This document shows, one piece after another, positions 34,999-42,628 of a stretch of DNA of 64,000 nucleotides. Source of the stretch: JADLAT01 sp964348795 (GTDB lineage Bacteria; Pseudomonadota; Alphaproteobacteria; Micavibrionales; Micavibrionaceae); contig CAYGDY010000012.1 in NCBI GenBank assembly GCA_964348795.1, forward strand, positions 15,528 through 79,527, given 5' to 3'. The notes under the pieces were generated by a model. The model worked only from the letters and a program-made list of their open reading frames with translations, was not told where the DNA came from and made no database searches. The translations under genes and the position numbers were made by a program. The number at the start of each line of letters is the position of its first letter. The first letter of the stretch is position 1.

Positions 34999-35568
34999 AT
35001 GATATTTTCTCCCCTGCCTGATATTTTTGCTCCGGAAATTTTTGTGTATTCTCCCTGGAATGATTATCCCATGTTCAGCTATACCCTTGAAACCGTAGTC
35101 CCACAAGGACGTGTCACATATGTTTCTGTACACAAAGAGGGACTTGCGCAACTGAATGATGAAGAGACCGTCCTGCCGGAAGCCTTTTTCCTCGATCTGT
35201 CTATTTTCCCGAAACACTATGAGGGACCTTCAGCCATCGAAACAACACTCGGCGGGGCTTTTTCCAAGGCGCACAACGAAGACATGCAGTTTATCGGTTA
35301 TGCCATCGCATTGATCCAGACCCACCAAAGACACGCCGCGCCGAACACCCCTCAACCCCATATCTTCGTCCTGCACAACGCAAAAGACGGGGACAGAATG
35401 GGAGCCCTCATCGCAGACAAGACAGGGCTTCCCGTACAGGTCTTTCAGGACTCCCAGATCAAGATCCGTGATATCAAACGCTTTGAGAATCTGGGGCCCT
35501 ACACAAAGACCATCACGCCTTCTCGTACACCACACGTGACAAACGAATTCCAGCCAGTTTTTTTCTAA
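34999..35568 (+). CDS. unknown protein
   Basis: A 189-residue soluble protein beginning MIFSPLPDIFAPEIFVYSPW. Later parts include FFLDLSIFPKHYEGPSAI and PHIFVLHNAKDGDRMGALIA, with an alternating strand/helix character. ATG at 34999 has AAGGA 8 bases upstream; the frame is open further back through the duplicated fragment, but no ribosome site supports an earlier start. It sits between the disturbed region and hisG. I do not recognise a family. Confidence 0.65.
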   Translation: MIFSPLPDIFAPEIFVYSPWNDYPMFSYTLETVVPQGRVTYVSVHKEGLAQLNDEETVLPEAFFLDLSIFPKHYEGPSAIETTLGGAFSKAHNEDMQFIGYAIALIQTHQRHAAPNTPQPHIFVLHNAKDGDRMGALIADKTGLPVQVFQDSQIKIRDIKRFENLGPYTKTITPSRTPHVTNEFQPVFF

Positions 35569-35619
35569 AGTAGCGTGAACAACGCTTGTTCTCTTTTGTA
35601 GTTCGTGAATAATGCAAGC

Positions 35620-36288
35620 ATGACGCAGACAAACCCGCAAAAACTCATTTTCGCGCTACCTAAGGGCCGGATTCTCGAAGAACTCGCCCCCCTGCTCCTA
35701 GCCTGTGATATCGTGCCAGAGCCAGATTTCTTTGATGAAAAAAGCCGGAAACTGCGCTTTGCCACCAACCATCCCCTGCTCGACATGATCCGCGTACGGG
35801 CCTTTGATTCCGCAACCTTTGTGGCCTATGGCGGCGCGCATCTGGGAATTGCGGGTTCGGATGTGCTGGAGGAATTTGCCTATCATGCCCTCATCGCACC
35901 CGTGGATCTGGGGATCGGGCGGTGCCGTCTTTCGGTGGCCATGCCAACACAGCAGGCCGACACAGCAGACGGCACCCATCACAGCCATCTCCGGATTGCC
36001 ACCAAATACCCCCATCTGACCGCACGGCACTACGAAAAACAGGGCATTCAGGCCGAGTGCATCAAGCTCAACGGGGCAATGGAAATCGCCCCCGCACTGG
36101 GGCTGTGCAACCATATCGTGGATCTGGTTTCCACCGGTTCTACCCTCAAGGCCAATGGTCTGACAGAAGTGGAAACCATTCTGGAGGTCTCCGCTCGCCT
36201 GATTGTGAACCGCACCGCGCTCAAAACGAACCCTGCGGCCCTGAATGTCTGGATCAACCGCTTTCGCGGGGCCGTGACACGCCCATGA
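35620..36288 (+). CDS. hisG: ATP phosphoribosyltransferase, short form (HisG)
   Basis: A 222-residue enzyme that starts histidine biosynthesis by joining ATP and PRPP. Markers are LIFALPKGRILEEL, FVAYGGAHLGIAGSDVLEE, and the PRPP loop DLVSTGSTLKANGL. The protein lacks the C-terminal regulatory domain of the long form, so it belongs to the short (HisGS) type, which normally needs HisZ for activity and feedback control. hisZ and hisD are not in the window. It overlaps the UPF0262 gene by four bases. Confidence 0.95.
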   Translation: MTQTNPQKLIFALPKGRILEELAPLLLACDIVPEPDFFDEKSRKLRFATNHPLLDMIRVRAFDSATFVAYGGAHLGIAGSDVLEEFAYHALIAPVDLGIGRCRLSVAMPTQQADTADGTHHSHLRIATKYPHLTARHYEKQGIQAECIKLNGAMEIAPALGLCNHIVDLVSTGSTLKANGLTEVETILEVSARLIVNRTALKTNPAALNVWINRFRGAVTRP

Positions 36289-36776
36289 CACCCTCGACTG
36301 GCCGCATCACGCATATTACACTGGAATCCCTGCAGATCCAGATGGAAGGTTCCCTCGTAGCCCGCGATCAAACGATTGCCCTGAAAGATCTCAAGGCCAA
36401 CAGCGTCTTCCAGCCCCTGAACGATACGCAAGGGCCCTATACCCTCACCCTGTCCGTGACAGAAAATCGTCTGGTGTTTGATATCAAAAACGTGCAAGGG
36501 ACGGCCCTACCCCTGCTCGTTCTCTCCCTGAAGCCTTACGCCCGCTTGATCAAAGACTATTTCATGATCGTACAAAGCTATGATGCGGCCCTCCAAAACG
36601 GTAGCCCGTCGCGGATCGAAGCAATCGACATGGGGCGGCGGGGCCTGCACAACGAAGGCGCAGGCCTGCTGATCGAGCGTCTGGGTGATAAAATCCAGAT
36701 GGATCAGGATACGGCGCGACGGCTTTTTACCCTGATCTGCGCGCTCCATGCGACAAAAACGCACGCTTACCGATAA
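36285..36776 (+). CDS. UPF0262 family protein
   Basis: A 163-residue protein with ITHITLESLQIQMEG at the start, LVFDIKNVQG, LSLKPYARLIKDYFMIVQSY, and near the end a MGRRGLHNEGAGLLIERLG motif typical of UPF0262, a family restricted to alphaproteobacteria with unknown function. ATG overlaps the hisG stop. The neighbours hisG and infA match its usual setting, although hisD rather than hisG is the more common upstream gene. Confidence 0.9.
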   Translation: MTPSTGRITHITLESLQIQMEGSLVARDQTIALKDLKANSVFQPLNDTQGPYTLTLSVTENRLVFDIKNVQGTALPLLVLSLKPYARLIKDYFMIVQSYDAALQNGSPSRIEAIDMGRRGLHNEGAGLLIERLGDKIQMDQDTARRLFTLICALHATKTHAYR

Positions 36777-36893
36777 ATCCGCAGAATAAACGGGGGGCAA
36801 AAGCGTGAAATCCTTGCTTTTTTTCTCAAAAAGATTATACAAGGGGCCTTGCACAAACATTATTGTGGTTTTTTAAAGGTAATACAACAGAAC

Positions 36894-37112
36894 ATGGCAA
36901 AAGAAGATCTTATTGAATTCAAAGGCGTTGTCACCGAAATTCTGCCCAACGCGATGTTTCGGGTGACGCTGGAAAACGAGCATGTCATTCTGGCCCATAC
37001 CGCCGGAAAAATGCGGAAAAACCGCATTCGCGTCCTGCAGGGCGATTCCGTTGTGGTAGAAATGACACCGTATGACCTGACAAAGGGCCGTATTATTTAC
37101 CGTGAAAAATAA
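36894..37112 (+). CDS. infA: translation initiation factor IF-1
   Basis: A 72-residue OB-fold protein that binds the ribosomal A site during initiation. It reads MAKEDLIEFKGVVTEILPNA, FRVTLENEHVILAHTAGKMR, and ends in TPYDLTKGRIIYREK, the family signature. Its stop overlaps the start of maf. Confidence 0.97.
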   Translation: MAKEDLIEFKGVVTEILPNAMFRVTLENEHVILAHTAGKMRKNRIRVLQGDSVVVEMTPYDLTKGRIIYREK

Positions 37113-37671
37113 GCTCGTTCTGGCTTCGGCCTCCCCGCGCAGGCGGGATCTCCTCGAACAGATCGGTATAACCCCCGATCATATCGCCCCCGCTGATCTT
37201 GATGAAACGCCATTGAAAGGCGAACTCCCCCGCGCGCTGGCGGGGCGCCTTTCTCTGGCCAAGGCACAAGCCGTGGCCGTCCAGCACCCCCACTCTTTCA
37301 TTCTGGCCGCCGACACCGTTGTGGCCTGCGGGCGGCGCATCCTGCCCAAGGCCGAAACCCTTGAACAAGCGCGGGATTGCCTGACCCTGCTCTCGGGGCG
37401 GCGGCATCACGTGTACGGCGGCATCACCCTCATCACGCCCACGGGCGCTGTGCGCCAGCGCATCTGCGATACGATGGTACAGTTCAAGGGCCTCACGTCT
37501 GCGCAAATCGCACTCTATCTGGAAACGGGTGAGTGGGAGGGCAAAGCCGGCGGCTACGCCATTCAAGGCAGGGCCGGCGCGTTCGTCAAATTTCTGGGTG
37601 GTTCATATTCCAATGTCGTAGGCCTGTCCCTTTATGATACAATGAACATGCTGGACGGCGCGGGGTATTAA
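37102..37671 (+). CDS. maf: Maf family nucleotide pyrophosphatase
   Basis: A 189-residue protein hydrolysing non-canonical or modified nucleoside triphosphates. It starts LVLASASPRRRDLLEQIG, with FILAADTVVACGRRIL, SGRRHHVYGGITL, and EGKAGGYAIQGRAGAFV, all Maf signatures. GTG at 37102 is the start, 11 bases inside the infA end, so the two are translationally coupled. It cannot be told from sequence alone which nucleotide is preferred. Confidence 0.93.
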   Translation: MKNKLVLASASPRRRDLLEQIGITPDHIAPADLDETPLKGELPRALAGRLSLAKAQAVAVQHPHSFILAADTVVACGRRILPKAETLEQARDCLTLLSGRRHHVYGGITLITPTGAVRQRICDTMVQFKGLTSAQIALYLETGEWEGKAGGYAIQGRAGAFVKFLGGSYSNVVGLSLYDTMNMLDGAGY

Positions 37672-37689
37672 GCCCGCCACTTCGCCTTC

Positions 37690-37719
37690 CTGTCATTCCC
37701 GCGAAAGCGGGAATCCGGA
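37690..37719. repeat. GTCATTCCCGC palindromic repeat
   Basis: GTCATTCCCGCGAAAGCGGG followed by AATCCGG: a perfect stem of TTCCCGC/GCGGGAA with a GAAA loop. It is the single-unit counterpart of the paired element at 32222-32303, lying between maf and the RNase E/G gene. Confidence 0.75.
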
Positions 37720-37753
37720 ACAATTGTTACATTAACATAACAGGAGACACCCG

Positions 37754-38995
37754 CTGGACATTCTGATTGAAGAACTGGAAGAAAGTCTGTGGGTGGCGGC
37801 CTTGCTGGAAGGCCGTCTGGAGGGGCTTGAGATAGACCCTGTGAATGAACAGGTGCGCTGGGGCTCGATCTACTGGGCCAAAGTCAAAACCATTGATTCC
37901 GCGTTGGATGCGGTGTTTCTTGATCTGGACGGAGAGAATACGGGAATCCTCTATAACGCCGATGTGCGCTGGGTCGACGAGGCCGGCACCATCCACAAAG
38001 GCGGAGATCAAGCCATCGGCAAGCGCTTTCGCGGGGGATCGTTTGTGGCGGTACAGGCCAAAAGCGCCTACCTGCCGCAGGAACAGGACAGTTTTGGTGC
38101 GCCAGAGCGTAAAATCCCCCAAATGAGCATGGATATCACCCTGCCCGGCCGCTACCTGATCTTCGGCAATATGCTCGGCGAAAACCGGATTTCCCAGCGC
38201 ATCCGCGACAAGGCCCTGCGCAAACAGCTCACAGACATGCAAAACGCACTGGAAGACATCAAGGGCTGTATCCTGCGGGCTTCGGCCGCTGGCACCCAGA
38301 CCGACATGCTGAGGCGGGAGGGGAAAATCCTGAGCGGCGCGTGGGAGGACATCAGCAGTTACTTCACGGGCGAGGAACCCGCCCTCATTGCGCTCGGCCC
38401 TAATGCCATCCAGCGGGCCCTGAGCGATCATGCCAGCCAGCGGATCGAACGAATCGAGGTGGTCACCATGTCCCATTTCCATGAAGTCGAGGACTGGTGT
38501 GCGATTTTCGCCCCCGACCTTGTGCCCAAAATCCAGCCCGTGACCCTGAAAAACGCGACAGAGGATCTGGCCCTGTTCCACTACCGCGATATTGTGGGGC
38601 AGATCGAAAGCCTGTTCCAGTCTTACGCCACCCTGCCCCATGGCGGAAACCTCATTATCCAGAACACATCAGCCCTCACCGCCATTGACGTGAACAAGGG
38701 GGCCTCCAAGACCAGTCATCTCACGCTCAATCTAGCGGCGGCCAAGGAAATTGCACGGCAAATCCGCCTGCGCAACACAGGCGGGATCATCGTGATTGAT
38801 TTCCTGAAATCCCAGAATAAACAGGATGAACCCCACGTCCTCTCCGCGCTGGAACGGGCCGTACAGGACGACCCCTGCACCGTCCAGATTCACGGCTTTA
38901 CCAAGCTGGGCCTGCTGGAAATCACCCGCAAACGCCGGACCCCCGCCCTGACGGAGCGCATTTCCCGCAAAGCCCTACAAAGCGCCCTGCATTGA
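37754..38995 (+). CDS. rng: ribonuclease E/G family protein, probable CTG start
   Basis: A 413-residue member of the RNase E/G family. It has an S1-like N-terminal part (GSIYWAKVKTIDSALDAVFL, LDGENTGILYNAD), then the catalytic domain with TAIDVNKGASKTSH and AAKEIARQIRLRNTGGIIV followed by IDFLKSQ, carrying the two metal-binding Asp. It lacks the CPxC zinc link of RNase E. The family N-terminus (DILIEELEESLWVAALLEGR) begins before the first GTG (37793); the only start before it with AGGAGA correctly placed is CTG at 37754. It follows maf; yacG is absent. Confidence 0.88.
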   Translation: MDILIEELEESLWVAALLEGRLEGLEIDPVNEQVRWGSIYWAKVKTIDSALDAVFLDLDGENTGILYNADVRWVDEAGTIHKGGDQAIGKRFRGGSFVAVQAKSAYLPQEQDSFGAPERKIPQMSMDITLPGRYLIFGNMLGENRISQRIRDKALRKQLTDMQNALEDIKGCILRASAAGTQTDMLRREGKILSGAWEDISSYFTGEEPALIALGPNAIQRALSDHASQRIERIEVVTMSHFHEVEDWCAIFAPDLVPKIQPVTLKNATEDLALFHYRDIVGQIESLFQSYATLPHGGNLIIQNTSALTAIDVNKGASKTSHLTLNLAAAKEIARQIRLRNTGGIIVIDFLKSQNKQDEPHVLSALERAVQDDPCTVQIHGFTKLGLLEITRKRRTPALTERISRKALQSALH

Positions 38996-39008
38996 GGAGC
39001 CCCTGCCA

Positions 39009-39078
39009 TGTCATTCTGAGCCGAGAGGCGAAGAATCTCAAAACCAAACAAGATCCTTCGTTTCACTCAGGATGACAT
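39009..39078. repeat. dispersed repeat, paired GTCATTCTGAG units
   Basis: TGTCATTCTGAGCCGAGAGG with GCGAAGAATCTC, then on the opposite strand GATCCTTCGTTTCACTCAGG with ATGACA. The two units form a large imperfect inverted repeat with a central spacer. It fills the gap after the RNase E/G gene. Confidence 0.65.
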
Positions 39079-39207
39079 CTAATGACATATAGTGATCGAA
39101 TAAATCCCCCCCTCTTCTATTTTAGGGCTGGACATTTCCACCCCTTTTTCCTATAACCCTTCCAACCTTTCGGAGCATGGTTGTCGTACCGTCTCCTTTT
39201 TCCAAAG

Positions 39208-39282
39208 GCCCGGGTAGCTCAGTGGTAGAGCAGGGGACTGAAAATCCCCGTGTCGGTGGTTCAATCCCGCCCCCGGGCACCA
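39208..39282 (+). tRNA. tRNA-Phe (anticodon GAA)
   Basis: Acceptor GCCCGGG/CCCGGGC, D-arm GCTC...GAGC, anticodon stem GGGGA/TCCCC with loop CTGAAAA giving GAA, T-arm ending in TTCAATC loop, discriminator A and encoded CCA at 39280-39282. Confidence 0.95.
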
Positions 39283-39530
39283 TTTCCGTATCTTTCCAAG
39301 AATCCCCGATCATCTCAAAAGCCTAAATATGCGCCTTTTTATATGCACAACTTGATCATTTCGCTCTACAAAACTCCAAAAATCATTTAAGATGCCAGAA
39401 TTGTATTTTATGAGAATGCTTTTTCTGTGTAATCGGTTTTACAAATTCAGCAGGCAACAATGCGGATCATCACGCCTGTCGATGATATCACCAGTGATCT
39501 GGACCTTACCATCAACACAGGATCTTTCCC

Positions 39531-41207
39531 ATGAAAATCAAAACCAAAGCCTTTTTGAACAATCTTTCGATTTTAGCTGTTGTCCTTTTGCTGTCTGGGA
39601 TCTCCCTGTATCAGTTTACCGCGTTTGACCACATTATCCAGAACTCCAAAACGATCACAACAGCGCTCAGGGACCAGATCGAAGCCGATATGATGCATGA
39701 TGGTCTGCGCGCCGATGTCCTGTATGCTATTAAACTGGCGCGGGATGGGAAAATCGCGCAACAGGAGGATGCTGTAGCCGCCACCAAAGAGCATGTGGAG
39801 AACTTCAACCATCTGATTTCCAAAGTCGAACAGATGAACATCTCTCCCAAGGTGAACGAGACCCTTTTATCCCTGAAAGCCCCCCTGATCCGCTATACGA
39901 CCAGCGCTGAAAACATTACGCGCGATGCCTTTACCGATCCTTTGGGTATCGAAACGAAATACGTATCCTTCGAGGCGGACTTCGAGTATCTCGAAGGCGC
40001 GATGAGTGATTTCTCCGATGTCATAGAAGACGAATTGGCACAGGTGGAAAACAAGGTCAAATCACAGGAGCGTTTTATTACAATTCTGATATCTGTGTCC
40101 GTGCTTCTGGCGCTTGTGATGATCCTGATCAGCTGGTATACCACGCGCAATAAAATCATAGAACCCGTTTCCAAAATTACAGATTCCATGCGGACTCTTG
40201 CCGACGGAAACCTGAACATTGTCATTGCCGGAACGGAACGCACAGATGAAATCGGTGCAATGGCCTCAGCCCTTCAGGTCTTCAAAGACAATGCTATTGA
40301 AACGGAACGCATGCGCGAAGAACAGAAAAAACTGGAAGAACTCGCCCTGCAGGACAAACGCGAAACCATGAACAATCTGGCCCGAAGCTTCGAGAACGAA
40401 GTGAGCGGTGTCATCATGTCTCTGTCCACAGCGGCAGGTCAATTGGAATCGGCGGCAGAAACACTCGTTTCCAGCGCGGACCAGTCGAGTGAAAATGCAA
40501 CCGTTGTTGCGGCGGCGGCAGAGGAGTCTTCTGCCAGCGTCAACGCCGTTGCCGGCGCCACAGAAGAGCTGAGCGCCTCCATCAGCGAGATCAACCAGCA
40601 GGTGTCCCGTTCCTCACGGATGGCGGGGGATGCGCAAGGCAAGGCCCACCACACCACGGAACAGATGACGGAACTTGTCACCGCATCAGAGCGCATTGGA
40701 AAAGTCATCGAACTCATCACCGACATTGCAGAGCAGACCAACCTGCTGGCCCTCAACGCCACCATTGAGGCCGCACGCGCTGGTGAAGCCGGAAAAGGAT
40801 TTGCCGTTGTTGCCAATGAAGTCAAAACACTCGCCGGACAGACCCGCACTGCCACGGATGAAATCTCCAAGCAGATCACAGAAATTCAATCAGCGATTCA
40901 CACTTCCAATACCGCACTGCACGAGATCGTCAATGTCATCAACGCCATTCAGGATTCTTCCACCATTCTATCTGCGGCTGTCGAAGAACAAGGCGCCGCC
41001 ACCAGTGAAATCTCCCGTAATATCCAGCAAGCCTCTCAGGGCACCACCGATGTCACACGCAGTATCCTGCAGGTCAATGCCTCGGCGTCCGAAACACGGA
41101 CTTCCGCAGGCATGGTACTGGATTCAGCGGGAAATCTTGCAACCCAAACCACAACATTGAAAAATGCTGTGGATTCCTTCCTTGATCGTGTAAGACGAAG
41201 TGCCTGA
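39531..41207 (+). CDS. methyl-accepting chemotaxis protein
   Basis: A 558-residue chemoreceptor. An N-terminal membrane helix (NNLSILAVVLLLSGISLYQF) precedes a helical periplasmic sensor of about 150 residues, a second helix (FITILISVSVLLALVMILIS), a HAMP domain (IEPVSKITDSMRTLADGN), and the long cytoplasmic coiled coil with the signalling tip EQTNLLALNATIEAARAGEA and GKGFAVVANEVKTLA. No C-terminal CheR-docking pentapeptide is visible. No other chemotaxis genes are nearby. The ligand is unknown. Confidence 0.95.
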   Translation: MKIKTKAFLNNLSILAVVLLLSGISLYQFTAFDHIIQNSKTITTALRDQIEADMMHDGLRADVLYAIKLARDGKIAQQEDAVAATKEHVENFNHLISKVEQMNISPKVNETLLSLKAPLIRYTTSAENITRDAFTDPLGIETKYVSFEADFEYLEGAMSDFSDVIEDELAQVENKVKSQERFITILISVSVLLALVMILISWYTTRNKIIEPVSKITDSMRTLADGNLNIVIAGTERTDEIGAMASALQVFKDNAIETERMREEQKKLEELALQDKRETMNNLARSFENEVSGVIMSLSTAAGQLESAAETLVSSADQSSENATVVAAAAEESSASVNAVAGATEELSASISEINQQVSRSSRMAGDAQGKAHHTTEQMTELVTASERIGKVIELITDIAEQTNLLALNATIEAARAGEAGKGFAVVANEVKTLAGQTRTATDEISKQITEIQSAIHTSNTALHEIVNVINAIQDSSTILSAAVEEQGAATSEISRNIQQASQGTTDVTRSILQVNASASETRTSAGMVLDSAGNLATQTTTLKNAVDSFLDRVRRSA

Positions 41208-41227
41208 AGTGGTGTAAGCTCACCGTC

Positions 41228-41617
41228 ATGAGCTCTGCTATCAAGACTTATAAAACAGGCGACATGATCCTCCGCAAGGGCGCACCGGCCTTGCAGGCCT
41301 ACCTTGTCCTGCAAGGCCGCGTACGGGTCTATCTGGAGGAAGGTTCCCGCACGATCGAACTGGCGCAACTGGGCCCGCAAGAAATTTTCGGCGAAACCGC
41401 CCTGCTCTCGTCGGGAGAACCGTTTAGCGCCAGCGTCTCCGCGCTGGAGGATTGTACACTCCAGATCATCACCCCCGAAACCTTTCAAGCGTTACTGGCA
41501 CAGGCCGACCCGACCTTGCAAGCGCTCCTGCGCATGCTCACCCAGCGCCTGCAAGCCACCAACCAAGCCCTTCTCAAAAGCGAAACCCGCGAATTTATGG
41601 ATTTAGATCTCGTCTAA
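41228..41617 (+). CDS. stand-alone cyclic nucleotide-binding domain protein
   Basis: A 129-residue protein consisting of one CNB (Crp-like) domain: YLVLQGRVRVYLEEGSRTIE, LGPQEIFGETALLSSGEPF (the phosphate-binding cassette region), then a helical tail (LLRMLTQRLQATNQALLKS). The Arg expected for cyclic-nucleotide phosphate binding is replaced by EPFSAS in the cassette, so ligand binding is doubtful. There is no DNA-binding domain. It lies 20 bp after the chemoreceptor and 17 bp before the next gene. Confidence 0.82.
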   Translation: MSSAIKTYKTGDMILRKGAPALQAYLVLQGRVRVYLEEGSRTIELAQLGPQEIFGETALLSSGEPFSASVSALEDCTLQIITPETFQALLAQADPTLQALLRMLTQRLQATNQALLKSETREFMDLDLV

Positions 41618-41634
41618 CCTAAGGACCCTTACAG

Positions 41635-42420
41635 ATGCCCCCCCTCACCGGAAAAACCGCCCTCATCACAGGCTCCACCAGCGGCATTGGCCTCGCGCTC
41701 GCGCACGGGCTGGCACAGGCCGGCGCGCATATCGTCCTGAACGGCTTGGGCCAACCGGACGAGATTGAAACCACGCGCAAAGCCATAGAGGCGCACGGCG
41801 TGAAGGCCCTATATCACAAGGCCGACATGACAAAACCAGCCGAAATTGCGGATATGATCGGAACAGCGCACAGCACCTTTGGCACCCTTGATATCCTTGT
41901 GAACAACGCGGGTATCCAGCATGTCAGCCCGATCGAGGATTTTCCACCTGAAAAATGGGATGCGATACTGGCGATTAACCTGTCATCGGCTTTTCATACC
42001 ACCCGTTTGACCGTGCCCCTGATGAAGGCGCAAAAATGGGGGCGCATCATCAATATCGCCTCCGCGCATGCGCTCGTGGCCTCCCCGTTCAAATCCGCCT
42101 ATGTCGCCGCCAAGCATGGCGTTTTAGGGTTCACCAAAGCTATCGCGCTGGAGGTGGCCGAGCATAATATCACCGTCAATGCCATTTGCCCGGGCTATGT
42201 GAAAACCCCTCTCGTGGAAAACCAGATCGCCGATACCGCCAAGGCGCGGAACATGACCCCCGAACAGGTCGTCAATGACGTGCTCCTCAAAGCCCAATGG
42301 ACCAAGAAATTTGTGACCACAGATGAAATCACGGGGCTGGCCCTGTTCCTGTGCACCGATTCCGCGCAGAATATCACAGGCACCAGCCTGTCGATTGACG
42401 GTGGCTGGACCGCGGCTTAA
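41635..42420 (+). CDS. 3-hydroxybutyrate dehydrogenase
   Basis: A 261-residue short-chain dehydrogenase with TGSTSGIG (12-19), NNAG, and the catalytic Ser143, Tyr156 and Lys160 (IASAHALVASPFKSAYVAAK). The sequence ITVNAICPGYVKTPLVENQI and the terminal GTSLSIDGGWTAA match the D-3-hydroxybutyrate dehydrogenase subgroup, which oxidises hydroxybutyrate to acetoacetate in PHB breakdown. No other PHB genes are visible. Confidence 0.87.
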   Translation: MPPLTGKTALITGSTSGIGLALAHGLAQAGAHIVLNGLGQPDEIETTRKAIEAHGVKALYHKADMTKPAEIADMIGTAHSTFGTLDILVNNAGIQHVSPIEDFPPEKWDAILAINLSSAFHTTRLTVPLMKAQKWGRIINIASAHALVASPFKSAYVAAKHGVLGFTKAIALEVAEHNITVNAICPGYVKTPLVENQIADTAKARNMTPEQVVNDVLLKAQWTKKFVTTDEITGLALFLCTDSAQNITGTSLSIDGGWTAA

Positions 42421-42578
42421 AGCGCCAGTTCTTCTGGCTCACGCGGCGGGGAGCCAACCCCTTCGTACAGACGAATTACGATTTCAAACGACTATGACAC
42501 GCCTCTAAAAAATTTACATAAAAATTACGCTTTCTTAAGCTTTTCTGGGCTAGAATAGAGAATATTGGGCATTGCACC

Positions 42579-42604
42579 CCTATCCTCCCTTATGGGATGA
42601 TAGG
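42579..42604 (+). promoter_or_regulatory. leader hairpin before the FecR-domain gene
   Basis: CCTATCCTCCC and GGGATGATAGG form a stem with one mismatch and a TTAT loop, ending 25 bases before the ATG. A TAGAAT promoter-like element lies at 42551-42556. It may control translation or mRNA stability. Confidence 0.4.
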
Positions 42605-42628
42605 CATAGCAAAAACGGGGAATTTCAC

